This document shows positions 7,584 to 15,790 of a stretch of 64,000 nt of DNA, one piece after another. The stretch comes from Bog-532 sp963830385 (GTDB lineage: Bacteria > Actinomycetota > Actinomycetes > Streptosporangiales > Streptosporangiaceae). The translations under genes were made by a program, and so were the position numbers. Location of the stretch: assembly GCA_963830385.1 (NCBI GenBank), contig CAWHMD010000006.1, forward strand, positions 124,001 through 188,000. Direction: 5' to 3'. Under the pieces are notes generated by a model that saw nothing but the letters and a program-made list of their open reading frames with translations, had not been told where the DNA came from and did no database searches. The number at the start of each line of letters is the position of its first letter. The first letter of the stretch is position 1.

Positions 7584-10018
7584 CCGGCGAGACCGCCGGG
7601 CAGCGTCTGGCCCTCGACGAACTGCACGAGATTGAGAGCCTGACCCCCGGCGATCCCCCGGCCTTCCGGATCGAACAAGCCGGGCAGCCGGAAAGCGACG
7701 GCTGGCTTCCGGTTGAGATCAGCCTCGATTGCACAAATGTCCCGGTCATGGCCGGGCAGAGGGCACTCGCCCCACGCGAGCACGCCACCTTGCTGATCCC
7801 CGGATACTTCCCTTTCTCACGGCCCGCGGTCAGGGTCCGGCACCAACGGTTCGCGAGGCTCCCCTACGTGCTGGGCGGCCACCAGATCTGCCTATACCAC
7901 TCGGATGCCGACTGGAATCCAGCGGACGGCATGTTCGGCGTCATCAAGCGCCTCGCCGATTGGTACCGGCGATCCGCGGCGGGGACGCTAATAGCGGCCG
8001 GTCAGCCACTGCATCCGCCGCTGGCCTACCCGATATCAGGCGACACCGACAGCGTGGTGATCCACCCCGATCTGCCCGCCGATTTCGAGCCGTCGAGCGC
8101 CGTGATGGTCCGCCAGTACCCCTGGCGGGCCGACGTCGTCAAATGGCTGCGCCCCCATGCGCTGAACATCGAGAACCGGGCCACCGCCGGCCGCCTGGCC
8201 GCGGAGTTGTCCAACGCGGAAAAAGAGCATGCCGGGGTGGCCTTCCTGGCCGCGGTGAAGATTCTGCACGAACCGCTGAGCTTTGAATTTCCCGACAACT
8301 TCCCTGATCTGATGACTGCACTCTCCGCCCAGCACGTCGGCCGGGCAGAGCTACTGGAACAGCTCGCGCAGGTCTGGGTGGCGAACCTGCTCAGCGCCGA
8401 AAGCCCGGGCACCCCCGCGCCGTTGCATGTGGTCATCGGTGCGCCGATGCGGGGAATCGCCGGAGCCGATGCGCCAGACATGCATCTGGCGGTCTGGCAG
8501 CTGGACCCGGCCGAAGCGCTGGCCGCGCCGATTCTCATGCTTGCCGACGATGCCGGAGACGCCGACCTGGCGAAATGGCTTCCGGCCGCGCGCGCGGATG
8601 CGCAGGAATGGATGCGGACCGCCCCGCTGGCCTGGGCGTACGTCCAGGAAGCCCGCCGCCACATCGTCACCCGCAGGGATGTCGGGCGGCCCGCTCAGTG
8701 GCTCCTCGGCAAAACCGTCCTCGTCCTGGGCTGCGGCGCTCTGGGGGCCCGGATCGCGGAACACTGCGTCCGGGCCGGGGTGAGCAAGGTGACCGTCGTG
8801 GACGGTGACGTGGTCGGGCCTGGGGTCCTGGTTCGCCAGCCTTATGAAGACATTGACGTCGGGGCGCCCAAGGCGTACCAGCTGGCCGAGCACCTCAAGG
8901 CCATCAGACCGGCCGGAGTGGAGGTCGTGGCCGAGTTCGGCGACGTCCGCCGCGTCGTCCTCGGCAGCGACTCCGCCCGGCCGAGAGCCGACCTGATCGT
9001 GGACGCGACCGCCAACCGCGGGGTGGCAAATCGTATCGAATGGCTACGCCGCACCCAGCAGGGCCACTGGCCGCCGATACTCACTCTCGGCGTCGGCCAC
9101 GCCTGCGAACGTGCAGTGGGGGCGATCGCGCTGCCGCACGCGAGCGGAGCCGGCACGGACATTCTGCAGAGCTTCGCCGACCGGGCGGTCCGCGACGAAG
9201 CACTGCTGGACGCGGTGGAGGATTTCTTCGCCGCCCCGGCTCCGGACCGGGTCTTCCAGCCGGAGATCGGCTGCTCCGAGCCGACCTTCACCGGTTCGGA
9301 CCCCGAGGTCGCCGCGGCGGCCGGGCAGGTGCTCACCTGGAGCCTGACCGTACTGAGCGACCACGCGGCGCACCGCCCGGTTAGCCCCAAGTCGTTGTTC
9401 CTGGCCCGAACGCCCGGTGATCGCCGTCAGCCTGCGCACGTCTACCTCGACTGGCCGAACGACTACATCGCCGACGACGAGCAGAGCGGTTATCAGATCC
9501 GCATCCGCCCGGAGGCCATGTCTCACATGCGTGCGGAGGCGCTGATGACCGCGCGCCTGTACCCCTCATCCTGGGAAACCGGCGGAATTCTCCTCGGCTA
9601 CTTCGACGACGCCTGCCGGGTGGTCTGGATCACCGCGGCTGAAGGGCCGCCGCCGGACAGCGAACGGGGGAATCACAGCTTCCGGCACGGCACGGAAGGC
9701 GTGGTGACCACCGTGGCCGCGCATCAGCAGCGAAGCCGCGGACGTTCCCGGTTCGCCGGCATGTGGCATTCGCACCCTGGCCTGCTGGCCGACGCCAGCC
9801 CGGCTGACGACCAGGCCATGAAGGACCTGTTCGTGCCGGTGGCGGCCGCGCAGATTCCGCGCCGGGCGGTCCGGCTGATTCTCGGTGGTGACCAGCATCA
9901 ATGGGGCTGCTGGCTTCAGGGCGTCGGTCCGCCGGAGATAGGCTTCCGGTTGTTCCGGCGGGCCCACATCCTTGCCCTCAACGGCATCGCGGCGCAATCG
10001 GAACAGGAGCATCAATGA
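7580..10018 (+). CDS. Single-chain E2-E1-JAB ubiquitin-like conjugation/deconjugation protein (Cap2-Cap3-like fusion)
   Basis: 812 residues with three enzymatic parts. An E2-like domain (about 1-140) carries a candidate catalytic Cys in HQICLYHS (C104), followed by DWNPA. A central linker leads to an E1/ThiF adenylation domain with GCGALG at 384-389, VVDGD at 407-411 and a candidate catalytic Cys in GCSEPTF (C565). A C-terminal JAB/JAMM metalloprotease has E666 in ETGGILLG and the H730-S-H732-x7-S740-x2-D743 metal motif. In type II CBASS, Cap2 (E2-E1) conjugates the CD-NTase to targets and Cap3 (JAB) reverses this; here all are on one chain. The CD-NTase gene overlaps its stop (ATGA), supporting that partnership. 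It starts at a GTG overlapping the STAND gene stop. Domain calls are firm; the substrate is inferred. Confidence 0.88.
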   Translation: MTGETAGQRLALDELHEIESLTPGDPPAFRIEQAGQPESDGWLPVEISLDCTNVPVMAGQRALAPREHATLLIPGYFPFSRPAVRVRHQRFARLPYVLGGHQICLYHSDADWNPADGMFGVIKRLADWYRRSAAGTLIAAGQPLHPPLAYPISGDTDSVVIHPDLPADFEPSSAVMVRQYPWRADVVKWLRPHALNIENRATAGRLAAELSNAEKEHAGVAFLAAVKILHEPLSFEFPDNFPDLMTALSAQHVGRAELLEQLAQVWVANLLSAESPGTPAPLHVVIGAPMRGIAGADAPDMHLAVWQLDPAEALAAPILMLADDAGDADLAKWLPAARADAQEWMRTAPLAWAYVQEARRHIVTRRDVGRPAQWLLGKTVLVLGCGALGARIAEHCVRAGVSKVTVVDGDVVGPGVLVRQPYEDIDVGAPKAYQLAEHLKAIRPAGVEVVAEFGDVRRVVLGSDSARPRADLIVDATANRGVANRIEWLRRTQQGHWPPILTLGVGHACERAVGAIALPHASGAGTDILQSFADRAVRDEALLDAVEDFFAAPAPDRVFQPEIGCSEPTFTGSDPEVAAAAGQVLTWSLTVLSDHAAHRPVSPKSLFLARTPGDRRQPAHVYLDWPNDYIADDEQSGYQIRIRPEAMSHMRAEALMTARLYPSSWETGGILLGYFDDACRVVWITAAEGPPPDSERGNHSFRHGTEGVVTTVAAHQQRSRGRSRFAGMWHSHPGLLADASPADDQAMKDLFVPVAAAQIPRRAVRLILGGDQHQWGCWLQGVGPPEIGFRLFRRAHILALNGIAAQSEQEHQ

Positions 10019-10902
10019 CCCTGGCACGCGATCAGATCCGTAAGTGGTCAGAGCGGGGCGACCCTATTCACGCCTGGTATTCGTATGAGACGGTCAGGGA
10101 GAGCCTCAGCGGTGCGAAGCTGAACGGCATGTCGTGTTCAGTTTATCCGCAAGGGTCATACGCCAATAAAACGAACATCGTCTCGGACAGTGATGTGGAC
10201 ATGGTCATCTCACTGCGGGATGCTTTCTACCCTGACAAACGAAAGCTGAACCTGCTCGAACTGGAAGAATACAAAAAATACTACGAGCAGGCGAGTACCA
10301 CCTGGCGTGAATTTCGTGAGATCGTCGTCGAGATCCTACGATCAGATTTCTTTGTGGTGGAAGGGAGCAAGTGCGTCACGGTCCGCTCCAGCCTCATCCG
10401 CCTGCCCGCGGACGTCCTGATCTGCCTGGATCACCGCTACTACACCAGCTTCCCGAGCTTCGCCGCACAGGTCTTCACTGAAGGAGTGCAGTTCTACTCA
10501 TCGGCCAACCGGAAAATAGTAAACTACCCCAAGCTGCACATCAGCGCCTGCGCACGAAAAGACAGCTGGACGGCCGGGAAATACCGACGTGTGGTTCGCG
10601 TCGCGAAAAACGCGAGAAACAAGATCATTGCCGACGGCGAAACGAAGGTCGACACCGGCACCGCACCGTCTTACTTCCTCGAGTGCCTGCTCTGGAATGT
10701 TCCAGAGCGATGTTACCGTGGCACCACCGATCTCGCCTACCGGGAAAGCGTGTCCTGGCTGCACAATGATTCCGGGCCGCTGGCGGACATAGACTACCCG
10801 AATGGGATGGGAAAACTATTCGGCAGCAGCCGCGATACGTCCTGGAGCGAGTCTCACGCCCGGATCATCATCGACGCGCTGTACAGCCAGCTGAACCCGT
10901 GA
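10015..10902 (+). CDS. CD-NTase (CBASS cGAS/DncV-like nucleotidyltransferase)
   Basis: 295 residues. The nucleotidyltransferase signature is clear: QGSYANKT gives the GS motif (G47-S48), SDSDVDMVI gives the paired metal-binding acids (D60, D62), and D133 in PADVLICLD is the likely third acid. The family makes cyclic di- or trinucleotide alarms on phage infection. The ATG overlaps the stop of the E2-E1-JAB gene, as in type II CBASS operons. The C-terminus is -YSQLNP and lacks the Gly/Ala ending that Cap2 typically conjugates. Base composition is visibly more AT-rich than its upstream neighbours in the first half of the gene. It is the last gene of the operon and no cyclic-nucleotide-gated effector follows. 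Confidence 0.9.
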   Translation: MTLARDQIRKWSERGDPIHAWYSYETVRESLSGAKLNGMSCSVYPQGSYANKTNIVSDSDVDMVISLRDAFYPDKRKLNLLELEEYKKYYEQASTTWREFREIVVEILRSDFFVVEGSKCVTVRSSLIRLPADVLICLDHRYYTSFPSFAAQVFTEGVQFYSSANRKIVNYPKLHISACARKDSWTAGKYRRVVRVAKNARNKIIADGETKVDTGTAPSYFLECLLWNVPERCYRGTTDLAYRESVSWLHNDSGPLADIDYPNGMGKLFGSSRDTSWSESHARIIIDALYSQLNP

Positions 10903-10928
10903 CTTCGGTGGTGCATCTCGGCTGGGAC

Positions 10929-11438
10929 TCACCGCGACCGGCGGCTGAGCGCCTTCCGCATGACGTTCAGACACCGATCCCGGGCCGCGTTGATGTCTTC
11001 CCGTGGATACGCCTTGGTCAAGCTGACCTGCGTATCCCTTCGCACGGGGGACTCCCGCCAGGCTTCGCTCATCTGCTTCCCGGCTTGTCCCTTCGTGGTC
11101 CGGACAAGCTCCGCGTAGGACTGAGCCACGCTGGGTGTTTCCAGTGACAGCCAGGCCTGATGGAAGGCTATGCGGGACTGTATCGAGCTGATCTCTTCGG
11201 TCAGCTGATGCCGGGCTTGCGATGTACCGGGGCGGCGGCGGATCCGGTACGGCAATTCGGCGTAGTCCTCAATGGCTGAAAGGGCTTCCGCGAAGGCACT
11301 CGACTGTCGTTCTCGCCGGGCAGCACGCTGGTTGAGCCCGTAGGTGAGTGTGGCCGTCACCACCGCCCCGGCCACAGCTATGACGCCTCCCAGTAGCACG
11401 GCTGTCTGCGCCCAAGTCCAAGTCGCCGCCACTGTCAT
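10929..11438 (-). CDS. Small N-terminally membrane-anchored protein of unknown function
   Basis: 169 residues. An N-terminal hydrophobic helix (about residues 9-32, AVLLGGVIAVAGAVVTATLT) is followed by a charged, helical cytoplasmic part with no enzyme motif I recognise. It lies tail to tail with the CD-NTase, 26 bp apart, so it is not co-transcribed with the CBASS-like operon. Proteins of this shape are common in actinomycetes beside mobile elements. It could be a pore-forming effector, but opposite orientation and absence of a ligand-binding domain argue against a standard CBASS effector. Confidence 0.65.
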   Translation of the reverse strand: MTVAATWTWAQTAVLLGGVIAVAGAVVTATLTYGLNQRAARRERQSSAFAEALSAIEDYAELPYRIRRRPGTSQARHQLTEEISSIQSRIAFHQAWLSLETPSVAQSYAELVRTTKGQAGKQMSEAWRESPVRRDTQVSLTKAYPREDINAARDRCLNVMRKALSRRSR

Positions 11439-11562
11439 GGCTCAATACTGGCGGACCGCGTGACCCGATGAAGACGCAAATCTGGGTAGTCTCCCGGATC
11501 TCTACGGACCATGAGCCAGCGGTCCAGAGTCTGTGGCGGCATAGCCTTAAGGCCGCGGTTGA

Positions 11563-12723
11563 TCGGCTGAGGCAGCCTGCCACACCAACTGGGTCGATAG
11601 GCGGTGCGCGGCCGCCGGGCTGGACACCGCGGCCTGCCGCTCGCGCCGGAAGCGGATGACCGTGGGCGCACTCGATGAGACGGGCCAGGAGAAGCAGGGC
11701 AGTGCCACCGCGGGCGTGAAGCGGCAGTACATGGGCTGCGCAGGCCGGGTCGCGAACGGGATCAACACGGTCCACCTGTCTTACGTGCGGGAGAAGACCG
11801 GGCACGCGCTGGCCGGCGCACGGCAGTGGATTCCGGCCGAGGACATCGCAGATCCGGTGAAGTCGCTGGTTACGGGTCTGCCGCTGGATCTCCGGTTCCG
11901 GACCAAAGGGCAGCTGGCCATCGACATCCTCAGCGACGCGCTGGCTGACGGCCTGGCGTTCGACTTCGTCTGCGGCGGCGAGGTCTACGGCAGCTGCACC
12001 GAGCTTCGCGGGTTCCTGGAGGACGCCGGGCAGGCCTACGTCTTGCGCGTCGCCTCGAACTTCAGCCTCGCGCTCACGCCAGGAACCGTCATGACCTGCG
12101 CGGAGGCGGTGAAGAAGCTGCTGAAGCGCAAGCGGGACTGGGAGGTCCGCTCTGCCGGCAGTGGATCGAAGGGCGAGCGGTGGTACGCCTGGGCCTGGCT
12201 CGCGACCGCCTCGCCGTGGCACTCCCTGCTGGTCCGCCGTCACCTGAAGACCGGCGAGCTGGCCTTCTGCTACTGCTACGTCCCCGCAGGCCAGCCCGTG
12301 TCCAAGGCCCGGCTCATCAGGGCCGCAGGGCTGAGATGGCCCGTGGAGGAAAGCTTCGAGCTCGCCAAGGGCTGCTTCGGCCTGGACCAGTGCCAGGCCC
12401 GGCTCTACACCGCGATCCTGCGGCACATCGTGCTGGTCATGGCCGCTTTCGCGGTCTGCGCCGTCACCGCCGCCGCGATCAGGGACCGCACCGGCACCCA
12501 GGGCCCGCCACCCGCCAGCCCCGCCACCGCACCGCCCGCCGACCCCGGCCTCATCCCGCTGACCGTCCGCGAGATCAGGCGCCTGCTCGCCGAGACCCTC
12601 ACCCGGCCGAAACCCCCCGGCCACACCGCCCACTGGCTCCAATGGCGACGCCGCCACCAGGCACGATCCCGCTGGTTCCACAAACATGCACGCCTGGAAC
12701 GCCACTACGCCCTGGTCAGCTAG
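11563..12723 (+). pseudogene. IS701-family transposase, 5'-truncated remnant
   Basis: The frame opens after a stop at 11560-11562, and homology-like sequence begins near the ATG at 11656. From there the text matches IS701-family DDE transposases: ALDETGQEKQG corresponds to the DETG(x)KKG catalytic motif, then ATAGVKRQYMGCAGR, later RWPVEESFELAKGCFGLD (the catalytic Glu region), ending with LIPLTVREIRRLLAE. The usual ~80 N-terminal residues and the left end are missing, so it is probably dead. It differs from the neighbouring IS701 copy at many positions, so it is a different, older insertion. The second element begins about 20 bp past its stop. Confidence 0.8.
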
Positions 12724-12792
12724 CGATTGGATGCTGCCGTACTAGTACTACAGCAGTACTTCGTTACGTTTTGCTGGCGGTAGTGTTGGCGT

Positions 12793-14111
12793 GTGCTGGA
12801 CGACGATGACCTGGCGGTGTGGGTCGCTGGGCTGAATGACCTGTTTGAGCTGGTGGCTAGCCGTTTTCCGCGGGTTGAGCCGCGGCTGCAGGCCCGTGCC
12901 TACGTGCGGGGCCTGCTGGCGCCGCTGGCGGTGAAGAACAGCTGGACTCTGGCGGAGGCGGCCGGGAACAAGACGCCGGACGGGATGCAGCGGCTGCTGA
13001 ACCGGGCCGCCTGGGACGCGGATGGCGTCCGGGACGACGTGCGCGGCTACGTGATGCGGCACCTGGGCGACGCCAGCGGGGTGCTGGTGGCCGGCGAGAC
13101 CGGGTTCGTCAAGAAAGGGTTCAGGTCGGCGGGGGTGCAGCGACAGTACTCGGGCACGGCCGGGCGGGTGGAGAACTGCCAGCTGGGGGTGTTCCTGGCC
13201 TATGCCGCCCCGAGAGGCCGCGCGCTGGCCGACCGCGAGCTTTACCTGCCGCAGTCGTGGACGGGCGACCGGGACCGCTGCCGGGAGGCGGGTGTGCCGG
13301 ACGGCGCGGGGTTCGCCTCCAAGCCCGAGCTTGCCCTGCTGATGCTGGGCCGGGCACTGGACGCGGGAGTGCCCGCGGCCTGGGTGACCGCGGACGAGGC
13401 CTACGGCAAGGACGGGAAGTTCCGGGCCTGGCTGGAGCAGCGCCGCGCCGGCTACGTCGTCGCCGTCCCCAAGAGCCAGGCCGTCGCCGGCGGCGCCGGG
13501 AAGTCTCGTGCCGACGTGCTCACCGCGCACGCCCCGGGCCAGGCGTGGAAGCGCCGCAGCTGCGGAAACGGCTCCAAAGGGCCCAGGGTCTACGACTGGG
13601 CGGCCGCTACCCTGCCCGCAGACGGCACCGAGCCGCCCGGCTGGTCCCGGTACCTGCTGGTGCGGCGGTCGCTGACCCCGAACGGCAAGGGCGAGCTGGA
13701 GCTGGCCTACTACCTGTGCGCCGCCCCGGCCGGGACCGAGGACGAGGAGCTGATCCGCGTCGCCGGGGCCCGCTGGGCCGTCGAGGAGTGCTTCCAGAGC
13801 GCGAAGAACGAGACCGGCCTCGACCACTACCAGGTCCGCCGCTACGACGCCTGGTACCGCCACGCCACCCTCGCCCTGCTCGCTCACGCCTACCTCGCCG
13901 TCACCGCCGCGACCGCCCCAAAAGCCCTGGCAGCGGCCTCATCCCGGTCACGCTCGCAGAGGTCCGCCGTCTCCTGGCACACCTGATCACCGCCACTCCC
14001 CACCGCACCGCCGCCTGGGCCTGGTCCACCTGGCGAAGACACCACCAGCACCAAGCCCGAACCAGCCACTACCAGCGAAGACAGGCACAATATAACGAAA
14101 TACTGCTGTAG
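12793..14111 (+). CDS. IS701-family transposase, read through a -1 frameshift
   Basis: The first frame starts at GTG 12793 and would stop at 13986 (397 residues). It holds the helix-rich N-terminus, the catalytic AGETGFVKKGF (usual DETGF, here E for the first acid), VTADEAYG with the second acid and ARWAVEECFQSAKNETGLDHY with the third. The conserved family tail (LIPVTLAEVRRLLAHLI ... YNEILL) is not in this frame but in the -1 frame, which closes at 14109-14111. The switch falls at a slippery heptamer (13917-13923), giving a product of about 439 residues. Whether this is programmed or a mutation is open. The replaced Asp in DETG (A-GETG) is a second oddity that could lower activity. Confidence 0.8.
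13917..13923 (+). other. Canonical -1 slippery heptamer C_CCA_AAA in the transposase gene
   Basis: In the frame set by GTG 12793 the codons read GCC CCA AAA GCC, so the heptamer is C CCA AAA, an exact X_XXY_YYZ site. A one-base backward slip turns it into CCC AAA AGC CCT and leads straight into the conserved transposase tail. Confidence 0.6.
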
Positions 14112-14220
14112 TACTAGACCGAGCCTCGCCAGGCACCGGTCCTAGAGCAAGTCAACAAGTAGCCGATGAGCGGATGGTCGAGTTACAGTAACTCATAGTA
14201 TTAATAGCAGCTTGTTGGGT

Positions 14221-15126
14221 TTACTTAATGGCCCTCGAAATTGGATTCTTACCCGAGAGATCAGGAGCTGGCGGCAAGTCGTCAATAGTGACAGCTACCG
14301 CGTCGTTATCAATACCGTCCCAGATCTTCCTGAAGATAGAGATCAGGCTTCGGCTGGGGTCGATGATCCGAAGTTCGCCCCACAATTTGAATGCGTCACC
14401 ATCATATTCCTGAAGTTGCAGTATTAGGCATTCGTTGTCAATCAAAACAAATTTGAATGGGAACCGACGGCGAACCATCTTGAGCACCGCGCGGTCCTCT
14501 GTCTCACGTCTCAAGCGCAAGATATCTTGACAGTGTTTTATGAAGATTGGGTTACGGGCATTATGTAGACCTGAGTTAAGGTCGGCCACTTGGACTATTC
14601 TCTTATAAAAAAGAGATGGCGAACTTTCGGTTAGGCTTATCATCCCACCAAATGCATCGCTAAGGATGCCCTGGTTCATGGCATCATCTGGCCAGCAACC
14701 GTCTTTTGAAATGAGATCAAGGACGAGCAACTCCTTCTCCGCCGAGAGAATCTTGCGCGCGCTGTTATCTTGATCTATTGATTGAAATTTATTGACCTCA
14801 GATGTGAGAAGGTATTCTACACGCAACCCAAATTGTTTAGTCAGGGAAGCCATGCTATCGCTCAGGCTAGCTGACAGGACATCGATCTCGGCATGCTGTT
14901 TGTCGCGACCATCCTCGACGTCTCTTGCTATTTCTGTCGCCTTCGCGCGAATCTCCTCTTGAGTAACCAATACAACGAGGATGGCGGTAGCCAAGAGCGC
15001 AATAATGACTACTATAGCGCTGAAAGATGACTGGATCATATCTTTGAGCACAACGCCAAGCACGACACCAACCACTACATTACCGACTTTAAGCGCGAGC
15101 TTGCCCTGTTTCGTGAGAAATCTCAT
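14221..15126 (-). CDS. Two-helix membrane-anchored protein of unknown function, lower-GC cargo gene
   Basis: 301 residues with two N-terminal membrane helices (VGNVVVGVVLGVVL at about 14-27 and SAIVVIIALLATAILVVLV at about 35-53), a probable coiled segment (about 58-100) and a soluble C-terminal domain without motifs I can assign. Its DNA is clearly richer in A/T than the flanking genes (codons such as AAT, ATA, TTA occur often), a sign of transfer. It lies just outside the IS701 element. Confidence 0.65.
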   Translation of the reverse strand: MRFLTKQGKLALKVGNVVVGVVLGVVLKDMIQSSFSAIVVIIALLATAILVVLVTQEEIRAKATEIARDVEDGRDKQHAEIDVLSASLSDSMASLTKQFGLRVEYLLTSEVNKFQSIDQDNSARKILSAEKELLVLDLISKDGCWPDDAMNQGILSDAFGGMISLTESSPSLFYKRIVQVADLNSGLHNARNPIFIKHCQDILRLRRETEDRAVLKMVRRRFPFKFVLIDNECLILQLQEYDGDAFKLWGELRIIDPSRSLISIFRKIWDGIDNDAVAVTIDDLPPAPDLSGKNPISRAIK

Positions 15127-15196
15127 AAGAAGTTTCCTACCCTGTTAACGAGTGATCCAGCCACATATTGACTAATTGTCGCGAAAGCACTCGACA

Positions 15197-15790
15197 CTAG
15201 GTAGGCGGTCCAGCTGCGCCTACTCGATATCGTCTTAAAGATAGGCGAGGCAATTCAGCCAAAGACTTATCCGCCAACCTCTTTACTAGCACGGTAAAGT
15301 ACAACCCTTTCTGCAATGGCCGCGCATGAACCGGGTCGGCTGGGAATGGTCGCATTTCGCCCGTGCGGCGGAATCCCAGTCGTTCGTACCAGGCGACTAG
15401 TTTTTCCTGCTGAGCCAGTACCGTCATCTCAAGCACAGAGGATCCATAAATCCGAACGGCCTGCCGTTCAGCTTCGAGAATTAGGAAACGCCCAAGTCCA
15501 GCGCCCTGCGCAAACGGATGAACGGCAAAAGTGCCGAAATAGGCTAGCCTATTGCCGCGATCTTCGAGCTGACAACAAGCAACGATGTCATCGTCTTCGC
15601 TAAGCACAAGCATCATTGAGTTAGGTCCATCGATAATGCCCCGCACTTCTTCAATGTCTGTCCTATCGCCAGCGACTAGATCAGCCTCGCTGGTCCATCC
15701 ACTGCGGCTGATTGTTCCTCGGTACGCAGAACGGATCAGGTCAACGAGCTTGTCGGCATCGGCGACCATGGCAGTGCGGATCATAATCAT
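15197..15790 (-). CDS. GNAT-family N-acetyltransferase
   Basis: 197 residues with the GNAT fold signature: N-terminal IRTAMVADADKLVDLIRSAY, strand IVACCQLEDRGNRLAYFGTF, the acetyl-CoA-binding loop HPFAQGAGLGRFLILEAE (Q/R-x-x-G-x-G/A type) and the C-terminal LVAWYERLGFRRTGEM. It acetylates a small molecule or amine that cannot be named; the last ~25 residues are atypical. Base composition is intermediate, and it shares strand with the preceding low-GC membrane gene with about 70 bp between them, so the two may have come together. An alternative in-frame ATG lies two codons downstream. Confidence 0.82.
   Translation of the reverse strand: MIMIRTAMVADADKLVDLIRSAYRGTISRSGWTSEADLVAGDRTDIEEVRGIIDGPNSMMLVLSEDDDIVACCQLEDRGNRLAYFGTFAVHPFAQGAGLGRFLILEAERQAVRIYGSSVLEMTVLAQQEKLVAWYERLGFRRTGEMRPFPADPVHARPLQKGLYFTVLVKRLADKSLAELPRLSLRRYRVGAAGPPT

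Larger units (their letters stand above)
12742..14117. mobile_element. IS701-family insertion sequence with terminal repeats and CTAG target duplication
   Basis: Ends are visible. The left repeat begins TACTACAGCAGTACTTCGTT at 12746 and the right repeat (14089-14113, read on the other strand) begins TACTACAGCAGTATTTCGTT; 25-bp arms differ at three positions. Both are flanked by CTAG (12742-12745 and 14114-14117), as expected for a 4-bp target duplication. The element proper is 12746-14113 (1,368 bp) and carries one transposase gene in two frames. Clean ends and the duplication suggest recent insertion. Confidence 0.88.

Noticed and set aside
10929..11438. The small membrane protein as the CBASS effector
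   Set aside because: It is on the opposite strand, converging with the CD-NTase gene, and has no ligand-binding domain that I can see. Kept as unknown.
11269..12705. A 478-codon open frame on the - strand
   Set aside because: It is antisense to the IS701 remnant, Gly/Ala/Arg-rich and without motifs.
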